This document shows, one piece after another, positions 36,445 to 44,938 of a DNA stretch of 64,000 nt. The stretch is from assembly GCF_016650695.1 (NCBI RefSeq), contig NZ_JAEKFH010000003.1:2810001-2874000 (forward strand), given 5' to 3'. The notes under the pieces were generated by a model, which worked only from the letters and a program-made list of their open reading frames with translations, had not been told where the DNA came from and did no database searches. The position numbers and the translations under genes are program-made. How positions within the stretch are numbered: position 1 is the first letter of the stretch; every line of letters starts with the position of its first letter. This DNA is from Pseudomonas sp. TH41. Lineage in GTDB: Bacteria > Pseudomonadota > Gammaproteobacteria > Pseudomonadales > Pseudomonadaceae.

Positions 36445-37244
36445 TGCGCCGCGTTTGGCTGGCGGTTTTGCTGCTGGCCGTCAGCGGTTCGGCCTTGGCG
36501 GTTGAACGTGTGGTCAGCCTCGCGCCGTCTCTCTCTGAAATTGTTGTTGAACTGGGTTCAGCCGACCTGCTGGTCGGTGTGCTGGATGCCGGTGAGCGTC
36601 CTGCCGAACTCAAAGACCTTCCTTCCGTTGGCCGCTATGGTCAGTTGGACATGGAACGGTTGCTCAGCTTGAAGCCCGATTTACTGCTGCTCTGGCCCGG
36701 CAGCGTTGGCCCGGCGCAGCGTGAGCAGCTCAAGCGATTGAACATCCCCACCTACGTCGCCGAACCTCACAACCTCGACCAACTCACTGCGCAGATTGAG
36801 GCCATTGCCACCCAGCTCGGGCGACCTGGCCGCGGCGTGTCATTGGCCGCGAAGCTGCGGCACCGACTCGAATCACTGCGCCAGCGCTATCGTCGGGATG
36901 AGCCGGTGCGGGTGTTTTATCAGGTTTGGGATCGGCCGCTGTATACCGTCGGCGGCGGACAGATCATCAGCGACGCGCTCGATGTGTGCGGTGCGCGTAA
37001 TGTGTTTGCCGACCTGACATTGCCGGCGCCGCAGGTCAGCGTTGAGGCGGTATTGCAGCGCAATCCCGAGGTGATTCTGGCCAGTGATCAAGCGCAGCTT
37101 GATGCCTGGAAGGCCTGGCCGCAGGTGTCGGCAGTGGCACAGGGGCAATTGCTGTTGGTGACGGATAAAGGCCTGGAGCGGCCGAGTGGGCAGATGATCG
37201 AGGCGACGGCCAAGTTGTGCCAAGTGATTACGCCCGACCGCTGA
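36444..37244 (+). CDS. BtuF-like cobalamin/Fe-siderophore periplasmic binding protein
   Basis: 266 residues. Signal peptide [19 protein letters not shown], then the periplasmic-binding-protein type III fold: RVVSLAPSLSEIVVELGSADLLVGV, LLLLWPGS, VYYQVWDRPLYTVGGGQIISDALDVCGARNVF-like central helix and a C-terminal lobe. BtuF delivers vitamin B12 to BtuCD; heme and siderophore binders look alike. BtuCD genes are not here, but a BtuB-like receptor gene lies directly downstream on the opposite strand, which supports cobalamin. Confidence 0.85.
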   Translation: MRRVWLAVLLLAVSGSALAVERVVSLAPSLSEIVVELGSADLLVGVLDAGERPAELKDLPSVGRYGQLDMERLLSLKPDLLLLWPGSVGPAQREQLKRLNIPTYVAEPHNLDQLTAQIEAIATQLGRPGRGVSLAAKLRHRLESLRQRYRRDEPVRVFYQVWDRPLYTVGGGQIISDALDVCGARNVFADLTLPAPQVSVEAVLQRNPEVILASDQAQLDAWKAWPQVSAVAQGQLLLVTDKGLERPSGQMIEATAKLCQVITPDR

Positions 37245-37258
37245 AACCGAGTCGCGGC

Positions 37259-37343
37259 CTTCGCGAGCAAGCCCGCTCCCACATTTGACCGCCTTCATCC
37301 AGACAACGCCGATCAAATGTGGGAGCGGGCTTGCTCGCGAAGA
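37259..37343. repeat. REPIN (GTGGGAGCGGGC family)
   Basis: Inverted REP pair between the convergent BtuF-like and BtuB-like genes. Confidence 0.93.
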
Positions 37344-37371
37344 GGCCCGCCCAAACACTACAAATCTCAGG

Positions 37372-39255
37372 TCAGAGCCCCGGTGTCCAGGTCACCCCGA
37401 ACATCCACGCCCGACCTTCCTCGCGATACCCATACTGACTGCCGTCATGGCTATACAGCGCCCGGCTGTAGCCTTTATCCAGCAGGTTATCGAGCTTCAG
37501 CTCAAGCTTGATTTCACGGTTGAGTTCCCAGCTACTGCGCAACCCCAACAGGGCGTAGCCACCCAATGGCTGTTGATTGTTCAAGTCGTCATAGCTGCTG
37601 CTGACCGCTTGCCAGCTGGCGCCGAGGCCCAGGCGATCAAATTGTCGATCCAGGTCCAGGCTCAGTGTCCGCCGTGCACGACGGGCGAGGGTATGACCGG
37701 TATCGAGATCGCGAGGGTCGATGATCTCTACGCCAAGGTTGCTCTGCCAGCCGAACAACTCCTGCTTCAACGCTGCTTCGAAACCATTGATCCGCGCTGA
37801 TGCCACGTTCCGCGGGCGAGAGTTGCTGCCGAAAATAATCGCGTCTTCCAGGTTCGTGCGATACAGCGACGCTTCCAGTCGACTGCTGTCGGTCAACTGA
37901 CTGCGCCATTGCAGTTCGTAGCTTTTCGAGGTTTCAGGCTTGAGGTCCGGGTTGCTGAAATCCGGGTAGTACAGGTCGTTGAACGTCGGCGCGCGGAAGC
38001 CTTCGCTGTACGTCAGCAACACGTCGTTATCCGGGTTCAACGGCAGCGTAAAGGTGCCACTCCAGCTGTTCTGGCCGCCAAACTGTTGGTTCTGGTCGCG
38101 GCGCAGGCCCAGTTCTGTGGAGAAGCTGTCCGCCTGGTAGCGATGCTGAACAAACACCGCGCGGTTCCAGCGGCTGTCCTCGTCAAACGGCGTGCTGCTG
38201 TTGATTCGGTCTTCGTACCAATCGCCGCCAAGGATCAGGCTGTTGCGCGCGTTGAGCGTCAGGTCGTTCTGCCAGCTCACCGAGTCGCGGTAGGTGTTGA
38301 ATACGCCGCGCTCGTCGCTGAGTTTGTCGAGGGTCTTTTCGCGGTTTTCGCTGTGGCCGAATTCGACGCGGGTTTTCCAGAGGTCATTAACCCGTGCATC
38401 GACGTAGCTGCTGACGCTGCTCACATCGAATTCACTGTAAGGCTGTTGCTGGACCGACTCGAACGTGTCCGGGTCGAAGCGGCCGAACGGGTTGTCGAAC
38501 GCGCTTTTGCCGCGGTTATCCAGCAGGTTGGCGCCGATTTCGATGTCATCGGTGAGGGCGTGGCTCAGGCTTAAACTCAGCGATTTGTTGCGGTACTCGT
38601 CGTGATCGCCGTCGCTCGGATATGACTCATGGGTGCGATTGATTCCAGCGGTTTCATCGAGGCTGGCGCCGAGGTTGAAGCGGGTTTTATCGTCGCCACC
38701 GGACAATCCGAGGCTGCGCTCCCAGGTCTGATTGCTGCCAAAACCCACGTGCATTCGCGGTTGCAGGCCGGCCTCGTTGCCACGGCGGGTGAAGATCTGG
38801 ATCACCCCGCCAATCGCATCGCTGCCATAAATCACCGAACGGGAGCCGCGCAGCACTTCCACACGCTCGACCTGTTCAATGTTGATGTGTTGCAGGTTGC
38901 TGTCGCCGGAGGTCGAGTTGCCGATCCGTTGACCGTCCACCAGCACCAGGCTCTGGGCCGAATTAGTGCCGCGAATGTAAATCCCGGGCAGGCTGCCGCG
39001 CCCGCCAGTCTGCCCGACTTGCACGCCCGGCACACGCCGCAGCAAATCCGTGACGCTGTCCGGTTGCAGGCGATCGATGTCGTCGCGGGTGAACACGGTG
39101 TTGGCGGCGCTGCTGTCATTGCGTGCTTCGACCTGGCGGTTGGCGCTGATCAGTACGTCGGGCAGTTTCAGGGCCTGGTCGCGTTCGAAAGTGTCGGCCA
39201 GGAGCTGGCCGGCTGGCAGCAGGGTCAGCGTCAGCGCGAAAGGGGAGAGTTTCAT
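37372..39255 (-). CDS. btuB: TonB-dependent receptor, BtuB-like
   Basis: 627 residues. Signal peptide 1-20, a TonB-box-like LPDVLISAN near 30-38, plug domain (VTDLLRRVPGVQVGQTGGRGSLPGIYIRGT) and a barrel to the end. Size and plug sequence fit BtuB, the cobalamin receptor, although other small vitamin or metal receptors are similar. The convergent BtuF-like gene supports this. No cobalamin riboswitch is seen in the 153 bases up to dxs, which are mostly a REPIN, so control must differ from the usual B12 switch. Confidence 0.83.
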   Translation of the reverse strand: MKLSPFALTLTLLPAGQLLADTFERDQALKLPDVLISANRQVEARNDSSAANTVFTRDDIDRLQPDSVTDLLRRVPGVQVGQTGGRGSLPGIYIRGTNSAQSLVLVDGQRIGNSTSGDSNLQHINIEQVERVEVLRGSRSVIYGSDAIGGVIQIFTRRGNEAGLQPRMHVGFGSNQTWERSLGLSGGDDKTRFNLGASLDETAGINRTHESYPSDGDHDEYRNKSLSLSLSHALTDDIEIGANLLDNRGKSAFDNPFGRFDPDTFESVQQQPYSEFDVSSVSSYVDARVNDLWKTRVEFGHSENREKTLDKLSDERGVFNTYRDSVSWQNDLTLNARNSLILGGDWYEDRINSSTPFDEDSRWNRAVFVQHRYQADSFSTELGLRRDQNQQFGGQNSWSGTFTLPLNPDNDVLLTYSEGFRAPTFNDLYYPDFSNPDLKPETSKSYELQWRSQLTDSSRLEASLYRTNLEDAIIFGSNSRPRNVASARINGFEAALKQELFGWQSNLGVEIIDPRDLDTGHTLARRARRTLSLDLDRQFDRLGLGASWQAVSSSYDDLNNQQPLGGYALLGLRSSWELNREIKLELKLDNLLDKGYSRALYSHDGSQYGYREEGRAWMFGVTWTPGL

Positions 39256-39294
39256 GGAGGATCCGAGGCGAATTCAGGCACAACGCACGCCCCC

Positions 39295-39397
39295 TGTAGG
39301 AGCTGCCGAAGGCTGCGATCTTTTGATGTTGATCTTTGACAATGCCAGAGCCACCAAAGGCAAGATCAAAAGATCGCAGCCTTCGGCAGCTCCTACA
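39295..39397. repeat. REPIN (GTAGGAGCTGCC family)
   Basis: Inverted pair between the dxs stop and the BtuB-like start; it fills most of the 153-base gap. Confidence 0.93.
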
Positions 39398-39408
39398 CGG
39401 GGATCGTG

Positions 39409-41307
39409 TTAGATGTTAAGCAGTTGCAGGCGTTGGCGAATCGACGCTTCGATCCCGGCTTCATCCAGCCCACACTCGGCCAGCATTTGCGCAGGCTTGG
39501 CGTGCTCGACGTAAACATCTGGCAAGCCCAGGTGCAACACTGACTTGAGGATGTTTTCGCGGGCGAGGAACTCGCTGACCGCGCCACCGGCACCGCCCAT
39601 GACCGCGTTCTCTTCGATGGTCACCAGCAGCTCGTGGCTGCCGGCGATTTCGCGAACCAGCGCTTCATCAAGCGGTTTGACGAAGCGCATGTCGACCACT
39701 GTTGCATCCAGCGTCTCGGCGACTTTCAGCGCTTCGGCCAATTGCACGCCGAAGACCAGCAGGGCGACTTTGCTGCCCTGACGGCGAACCACGCCTTTGC
39801 CGATTTCGATCGGTTGCAGGTCTTTCTCGATGGTTGCGTTCGGGCCATTACCGCGTGGGTAGCGCACCGCCGCCGGGCCGTTGTACAGGTGGCCGGTGGT
39901 GAGCATTTTGCGCAGTTCGTTTTCGTCGCTCGGCGTCATCACCAGCATGCCGGGGATGCACCGCAGGAACGACAGGTCGAAGCTGCCTGCGTGCGTCGGG
40001 CCGTCTTCGCCCACCAGACCGGCGCGGTCGATGGCGAACAGCACGTCGAGGTTTTGCACCGCCACATCATGCACAAGCTGGTCATAACCGCGTTGCAGGA
40101 ATGTCGAGTAGATCGCCACCACCGGTTTCGCGCCTTCGCAGGCCATGCCGGCAGCGAAGGTCACCGCGTGTTGCTCGGCAATCGCCACGTCGAAATAGCG
40201 CAGCGGGAAACGCTCGCTGAAGGCCACCAGGTCGGAGCCTTCTTTCATCGCCGGGGTGATCCCAACCAGGCGCGGATCAGCCGCGGCCATGTCGCACAGC
40301 CATTCGCCGAACACACCGGAATACTTCGGCCCAGCGGATTTTTTCGGCGCGGCGGCCGGAGCGTCCAGCGGTTCGAGTTTGGTGATGGCGTGGTAACCGA
40401 TCGGATCGACTTCCGCCGGGGCGAAGCCTTTGCCTTTCTTGGTGACGATGTGCAGGAATTGCGGACCCTTCAGATCGCGCATGTTGCGCAAAGTGGCAAT
40501 CAGGGTCGGCAGGTCATGGCCATCGATCGGGCCGATGTAATTCCAGCCCAACTCTTCGAACAGCGTGCCGGGAACCAGCATGCCTTTTGCGTATTCTTCG
40601 GTGCGACGGGCAATTTCCCAGGCACCGGGCAGGCGCGACAGAACCTTTTTGCTGCCTTCGCGCATGCTCGCGTAGGTGCGGCTGGAAAGGATCTTCGCCA
40701 GGTAGTTCGACAAGCCACCGACGTTGCGCGAGATCGACATGTCATTGTCGTTGAGGATCACCAGCATGTTGGCGTTCACTTCCGGCGCGTGGTTCAGCGC
40801 CTCGAACGCCATGCCGGCGGTCAGCGCGCCGTCGCCGATTACGGCGATCGCCTTGCGATCACTGTTCTGCAGGCGGGCGGCAATCGCCATGCCCAGCGCG
40901 GCGCTGATCGATGTGCTGGAGTGGCCGACGCCAAAGGTGTCGTATTCGCTCTCGGAACGACGCGGGAAGGCGGCAACGCCATCCTTCTGGCGCAGGGTGC
41001 CCATGCGCGCGCGACGGCCGGTGAGGATTTTGTGCGGATAGGCCTGATGACCCACGTCCCACACCAGCCGGTCGTCCGGGGTGTCGAAGACATAATGCAA
41101 CGCGATGGTCAGCTCGATGACGCCCAGGCCGGCACCGAAATGCCCGCCGGTCTGACCGACCGTGTAGAGCAATTCCAGGCGCAACTCATCGGCCAGGGTT
41201 TCCAGCTCGGCTTCGCCTAACCGGCGCAGGCCGTCCGGCGTGTTGGCACGGTCGAGCAGGGGCGTGGTCGGGCGCTTGCGGGGAATCTCATGAAACGTCG
41301 TGGGCAT
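39409..41307 (-). CDS. dxs: 1-deoxy-D-xylulose-5-phosphate synthase
   Basis: 632 residues. Thiamine-diphosphate enzyme with [13 protein letters not shown], the cofactor/metal motif [15 protein letters not shown], and [15 protein letters not shown] in the pyrimidine domain. It joins pyruvate and glyceraldehyde 3-phosphate to start the MEP isoprenoid pathway. It is the third gene of xseB-ispA-dxs, separated from ispA by 92 bases; a separate promoter is possible. ThiL, which makes its cofactor, is encoded nearby. Confidence 0.98.
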   Translation of the reverse strand: MPTTFHEIPRKRPTTPLLDRANTPDGLRRLGEAELETLADELRLELLYTVGQTGGHFGAGLGVIELTIALHYVFDTPDDRLVWDVGHQAYPHKILTGRRARMGTLRQKDGVAAFPRRSESEYDTFGVGHSSTSISAALGMAIAARLQNSDRKAIAVIGDGALTAGMAFEALNHAPEVNANMLVILNDNDMSISRNVGGLSNYLAKILSSRTYASMREGSKKVLSRLPGAWEIARRTEEYAKGMLVPGTLFEELGWNYIGPIDGHDLPTLIATLRNMRDLKGPQFLHIVTKKGKGFAPAEVDPIGYHAITKLEPLDAPAAAPKKSAGPKYSGVFGEWLCDMAAADPRLVGITPAMKEGSDLVAFSERFPLRYFDVAIAEQHAVTFAAGMACEGAKPVVAIYSTFLQRGYDQLVHDVAVQNLDVLFAIDRAGLVGEDGPTHAGSFDLSFLRCIPGMLVMTPSDENELRKMLTTGHLYNGPAAVRYPRGNGPNATIEKDLQPIEIGKGVVRRQGSKVALLVFGVQLAEALKVAETLDATVVDMRFVKPLDEALVREIAGSHELLVTIEENAVMGGAGGAVSEFLARENILKSVLHLGLPDVYVEHAKPAQMLAECGLDEAGIEASIRQRLQLLNI

Positions 41308-41399
41308 CAGGCGAATCGTTATAGGTATAAAAGATGCGGCAGTTTACCTGATGCATCGCCCCCTGCCCACGCGTTGGTTTTAAGTTGGCGGATACGCCG

Positions 41400-42287
41400 T
41401 CAGCTACGGCGTTCGACGATATAGCGGGCCAGATCGCGCAATGGCTCGGCCGCCGCGTCAAACGGTCGCAGCGCATGCAGGGCCTGATCGCGCAGCTCCA
41501 GGGCATACGCCTTGGCCGCGTCGAGGCCGAGCAGGGCCGGGTAAGTCGGCTTGTCGCGAGCGATATCGGCGCCCTGGCGCTTACCGAGGGTCTCGGTATC
41601 GCTCTCAACGTCGAGAATGTCGTCCTGCACCTGAAACGCCAGACCAATGGCCTGTGCATACATCTGCAAAGACTTCAGTTCGTCTTTCTCGGCACGGCCG
41701 CTGGCCAATGCGCCGAGTTTGACGCTGACCTCAATCAGCGCGCCGGTCTTGTGCCGGTGCATGGTTTCGAGGGCTTTCTGATCGAGCTTCAGGCCTACCG
41801 AGCCCAGGTCGATGGCTTGACCACCGACCATACCGGCCGGGCCCGCCGCCAACGCCAGCGCGCTGACCATTTGCAGACGGATTTCAGCGTCCGACGAACT
41901 GAGGCGTGGGTCGAGGAGGGCGCTGAAGGCCAGGCTCTGCAAACCGTCACCGGCCAGAATTGCGCAGGCTTCATCGTATTTTTTGTGCGTTGTCGGCTGG
42001 CCGCGACGCAGATCGTCGTCGTCCATCGCCGGCAAATCGTCGTGCACCAGGGAATAAGCGTGAATCAGCTCCACCGCGCAGGCAGCGCCGTTGGCTTGTT
42101 CAGCCTTGCCACCCAGCGCTTCGCACGCCGCGTAGGCCAGCAGCGGGCGCACACGCTTGCCGCCGTTCATCACGCTGTAGCGCATGGCTTCGTACAGCCG
42201 CGCCAGCTCAGGGCTCGGCGCATTGAACAGGGTTTCCAGGGCCGCGTTGACCCGGGCCTGGCTGGTCGCCGAATACGCTGCAATCAT
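41400..42287 (-). CDS. ispA: Farnesyl diphosphate synthase
   Basis: 295 residues. The first aspartate-rich motif lies in [15 protein letters not shown] and the second in FQVQDDILD. The length fits IspA, which condenses IPP with DMAPP and geranyl-PP to farnesyl-PP. It overlaps xseB by 4 bases. The order xseB-ispA-dxs is conserved in gammaproteobacteria. Confidence 0.97.
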   Translation of the reverse strand: MIAAYSATSQARVNAALETLFNAPSPELARLYEAMRYSVMNGGKRVRPLLAYAACEALGGKAEQANGAACAVELIHAYSLVHDDLPAMDDDDLRRGQPTTHKKYDEACAILAGDGLQSLAFSALLDPRLSSSDAEIRLQMVSALALAAGPAGMVGGQAIDLGSVGLKLDQKALETMHRHKTGALIEVSVKLGALASGRAEKDELKSLQMYAQAIGLAFQVQDDILDVESDTETLGKRQGADIARDKPTYPALLGLDAAKAYALELRDQALHALRPFDAAAEPLRDLARYIVERRS

Positions 42288-42526
42288 TCTGGCTGATCCG
42301 CGTCGAAGGGTTCCTCGGCCAACTCGCCATCACGTTCAAGCAGCACCTGAACCTTCTGCTCGGCCTGGGCCAGCGCCGCCTGGCAATCACGGGTCAGACC
42401 GATGCCTTGCTCGAAAGCCGTCAGCGAGTCTTCCAGCGACAATTCGCCGTTCTCCAGTCGCTCTACCAGCGTTTGCAGGTCAGCGAGGGATTGTTCGAAA
42501 TCCAGTGCAGCTTTTTTGCGGGCCAT
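42284..42526 (-). CDS. xseB: Exodeoxyribonuclease VII small subunit
   Basis: 80 residues, an all-helical Xse[35 protein letters not shown] is diagnostic. It binds several-fold to XseA, which is encoded elsewhere, for degradation of single-stranded DNA. Leads the xseB-ispA-dxs operon. Confidence 0.97.
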   Translation of the reverse strand: MARKKAALDFEQSLADLQTLVERLENGELSLEDSLTAFEQGIGLTRDCQAALAQAEQKVQVLLERDGELAEEPFDADQPE

Positions 42527-42611
42527 GGCGGCTATTTCCGGTTGACGTTAAACCGGCGCGACACTAGCAGACATGGGGGTTATGGGCAAATTCACAGACG
42601 ACGCACGCTCC

Positions 42612-42692
42612 TTGTAGGAGCTGCCGAAGGCTGCGATCTTTTGATTTTAAAAAAACAAAATCAAAAGATCGCAGCCTCCGGCAGCTCCTACA
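42612..42692. repeat. REPIN (GTAGGAGCTGCC family)
   Basis: Inverted pair with a short A/T centre. Its right end overlaps the last codons of the fic gene and supplies the TAG stop. Confidence 0.93.
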
Positions 42693-43833
42693 GTGTTGAG
42701 CCATCGGGATAGCTGATTTGATAGCGGGTGCTCCGTCCGCCACCGGGCAGACGTTGTAGACAGCCCTTCTCCAGCAACTCAGCCAGATGACGAGTCGCGG
42801 TAGCCTTTGAAACCTTAGCTACCGCCTGATATTGCGCCGCGCTGATCCCGTCCGCGAAACCTCGTTCACCACCCTCAAGCAAGCGGTTAAGGACCTTTAT
42901 TTGTTCGGCAGACAGTCCGGACTCTCGATGCGCCTGCCAGAAACGCGCCTTGCCCAGCACCGATTCAATTCGCGCCATGGCCTGCTGCAAACTGCGCAGC
43001 AGGGTTTGCAGAAACCACTCCAGCCACTCGGTGATATCCAGCGTGGATTTCTGGCTGGTTTCCAGCACTCGATAATAGCCGGAGCGATCCTCAAGAATGC
43101 TCGCTGACATGGCGCAGAACCGGATCGCTTGCGCTTCACCTTGCGCCAGGGCCAGGTCGGTGATGGTTCGTGTGAGGCGGCCATTGCCATCGTCGAAGGG
43201 GTGCAGGGTGACGAACCAGAAATGCGCGATGCCTGCTCGCAGCAAGGGGTCGAGTCCGGCCTGATTACGGCTGGCTTCAAACCATGTGAGGAAGGTACCG
43301 AGTTGACGCTCAAGCCCAAGGCGAGGCGGTGCCTCAAAGTGAACAGTCGGCCGGTCAAGTCGCCCTGACACCACTTGCATGGGTTCGTCGCCGCGTAATC
43401 CGCCGACGCGGATTGTTCGACTGGCAAGGTCCCTGTCCTGCTCCGGAAACAGCCATTCATGCCAATCCAGCAAGCGCTCCAGCGTCAACGGCTCATCGAA
43501 GTGCTGAGTGGCATCCAGCATCAGCTGCGCCAGGCCTTCGCTGCGCTGGCTGACCTTCTCGCCATCGGCCAGCTCAAGCCCAAGTCGCCGCGCTAATGAA
43601 GAGCGAACCGAGCCGACGTTCAACTGCTCACCTTCGATCGCCGATGAGGTCACGATGTTTTGCAGCAACGCATCCAGCTCGCTTTGAGCATTCAAAGAAC
43701 CACTGACTGAACGGGTCATGCCCATCAACCGGCCTTGCGCCTGAACGCACTCGCGCAGCACGTAGGCCAAATGCTCGGCCTGCCAATTGAAGTCAGGCCA
43801 ATCAGGTTGTTGCCAGATCCAGTGAGGAGCCAT
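42688..43833 (-). CDS. Fic family AMP-transferase, class II (self-inhibited), with winged-helix C-terminus
   Basis: 381 residues from ATG 43833 (MAPHWIWQQPDWPDF); the frame extends 29 codons upstream through the operator region, which is unlikely to be coding. An N-terminal inhibitory helix SSAIEG (S63, E67, G68) matches the class II motif [S/T]xxxE[G/N]. The catalytic loop HPFDDGNGRLTR (211-222) is perfect. The last 80 residues are a winged-helix-like domain (YQAVAKVSKATATRHLAELLEKGCL). Fic proteins move AMP from ATP to target hydroxyls. Two tandem palindromes before the start suggest autoregulation. The stop codon lies in a REP copy. The target is unknown. Confidence 0.92.
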   Translation of the reverse strand: MAPHWIWQQPDWPDFNWQAEHLAYVLRECVQAQGRLMGMTRSVSGSLNAQSELDALLQNIVTSSAIEGEQLNVGSVRSSLARRLGLELADGEKVSQRSEGLAQLMLDATQHFDEPLTLERLLDWHEWLFPEQDRDLASRTIRVGGLRGDEPMQVVSGRLDRPTVHFEAPPRLGLERQLGTFLTWFEASRNQAGLDPLLRAGIAHFWFVTLHPFDDGNGRLTRTITDLALAQGEAQAIRFCAMSASILEDRSGYYRVLETSQKSTLDITEWLEWFLQTLLRSLQQAMARIESVLGKARFWQAHRESGLSAEQIKVLNRLLEGGERGFADGISAAQYQAVAKVSKATATRHLAELLEKGCLQRLPGGGRSTRYQISYPDGSTL

Positions 43834-43856
43834 GATTGCGGTGCTCTTGTGGGGTG

Positions 43857-43919
43857 TGAGCCGATTAGAAAGGCTATTCGGCTCATACAGTGAGCCGAAT
43901 ATGCAGCCTATTCGGCTCA
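43857..43919 (-). promoter_or_regulatory. Two tandem 29-bp palindromes upstream of fic
   Basis: TGAGCCGATT-N9-ATTCGGCTCA (43857-43885) and TGAGCCGAAT-N9-ATTCGGCTCA (43891-43919), separated by 5 bases, give four half-sites with one mismatch in total. They lie 24-86 bp before the fic start and in the gap shared with the mag operon. Strongly operator-like; the binding protein is not identified, though the winged-helix part of Fic is a candidate. Confidence 0.7.
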
Positions 43920-44031
43920 CCGTCCAGCCACCACCGTGATCGCTACCGCAAATCAGATGTATCCGATTGTTAATAAACCATCGAATAGCTACCCTTCAAG
44001 CCATCTACGACCCACCATTCACGGGTCTTTC

Positions 44032-44103
44032 TAACGAAACGCAGTTTTTGGATCTGTAACGCGCCGAGGATCAGGCGCAAGGTTTCGTTATGCATGGCAG
44101 GAG
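44032..44103 (+). promoter_or_regulatory. Structured leader of the mag operon with GGA motifs (candidate RsmA/E sites)
   Basis: TAACGAAAC at 44032 pairs with GTTTCGTTA at 44082. Inside is the hairpin GCGCC-GAGGATCA-GGCGC (44061-44078), whose loop presents AGGAT. Three GGA triplets occur, at 44050, 44068 and in the AGGAGG ribosome-binding site at 44100. This is the pattern bound by CsrA/RsmA proteins, and the P. aeruginosa mag operon is known to be in the Gac/Rsm circuit. Confidence 0.55.
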
Positions 44104-44110
44104 GCGTCAC

Positions 44111-44902
44111 ATGCGTTCATTTCTTTTATTGCTGACGGGGCTCGCCTGCGCGACCGCTGCCTGGGCCGAACCGACGGCTGAGCTGTCGGAGCCGGTCGGC
44201 GGCTGGCGCTATAACGGCCTGCTCGACCGCAGCGAAAACCCTCAAGTCGCCTATCCCACACCGCCCATCGACCGCGGCGTGCAACGCAATCGCACGATGA
44301 TCGAAGGCCAGCTCAAGGCCATCGGCACGCAGCGCGGGCCGCACACCTTGGCGGTCAACGGCAATCCCCTGAATTTGTACACCGACGATGAAGGGCGGTT
44401 CGCCCGGCCGTATGCCTTTGGTGCGGGCTCCAATAGCGTCGAAGTGCGCAGTGCCGAGGGCAAGTCGCTCAAGCGCGTTCAATTCTATGAAGCCAACGAC
44501 CTGCGCACACCGGCGCGGATTCGGGTGGTGCTGGGGTGGGACGATCCGAAGGCCGAACTCGACCTGCACATCATTACGCCCGACGGCCAGCATGCGTTTT
44601 TCGCCCACTCAGCGTTGACCAATGGCGGCGGCCTGGACCCGGATGGCGTCGATGGCCCCGGCCCGGAAATGTTCACCATGACCGCGCCGATGCACGGCAC
44701 CTATCTGGTTTACGTGAACTATTGGGGCAACTTCGGCAGCGAAGGCTATAACTTCGATGAGGCCAGCAACCAGAACGAGGTCATCACCTCGCAGATCAAC
44801 CTGGTCCTCAACGAAAACACCGTTGACGAAAAGCGCGAGACCTTCATCGTGCCGCTGCGCGCGATCGGTGACCTGTTGCTGGTCAAGACTTTCAACTATT
44901 GA
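44111..44902 (+). CDS. magA: DUF2135 (YfaP-like) protein, first gene of the mag operon
   Basis: 263 residues from ATG 44111 with AGGAGG upstream; an in-frame ATG at 44090 adds seven residues. Signal peptide MRSFLLLLTGLACATAAWA. The mature protein has two beta-rich parts: GPHTLAVNGNPLNLYTDDEGRFARPYAFGAGSNSVEV (carbohydrate-binding-like) and the DUF2135 domain RIRVVLGWDDPKAELDLHIITPDGQHAFF...GTYLVYVNYWG. The acidic turns could bind calcium. Periplasmic. It is paralogous to the last gene of the operon (53494). The symbol follows position relative to the P. aeruginosa mag genes as I recall them. Confidence 0.83.
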   Translation: MRSFLLLLTGLACATAAWAEPTAELSEPVGGWRYNGLLDRSENPQVAYPTPPIDRGVQRNRTMIEGQLKAIGTQRGPHTLAVNGNPLNLYTDDEGRFARPYAFGAGSNSVEVRSAEGKSLKRVQFYEANDLRTPARIRVVLGWDDPKAELDLHIITPDGQHAFFAHSALTNGGGLDPDGVDGPGPEMFTMTAPMHGTYLVYVNYWGNFGSEGYNFDEASNQNEVITSQINLVLNENTVDEKRETFIVPLRAIGDLLLVKTFNY

Positions 44903-44938
44903 ACATCCCGCACCACGGGTGAATTGTGCTTTGTAAAC

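Noticed and set aside
39256..39408. Cobalamin riboswitch upstream of the BtuB-like gene
   Set aside because: The space is almost entirely a REPIN and the B12-box pattern is not seen.
43834..43920. 29-codon N-terminal extension of Fic
   Set aside because: It would translate the tandem palindromes; the ATG at 43833 begins a family-like sequence.
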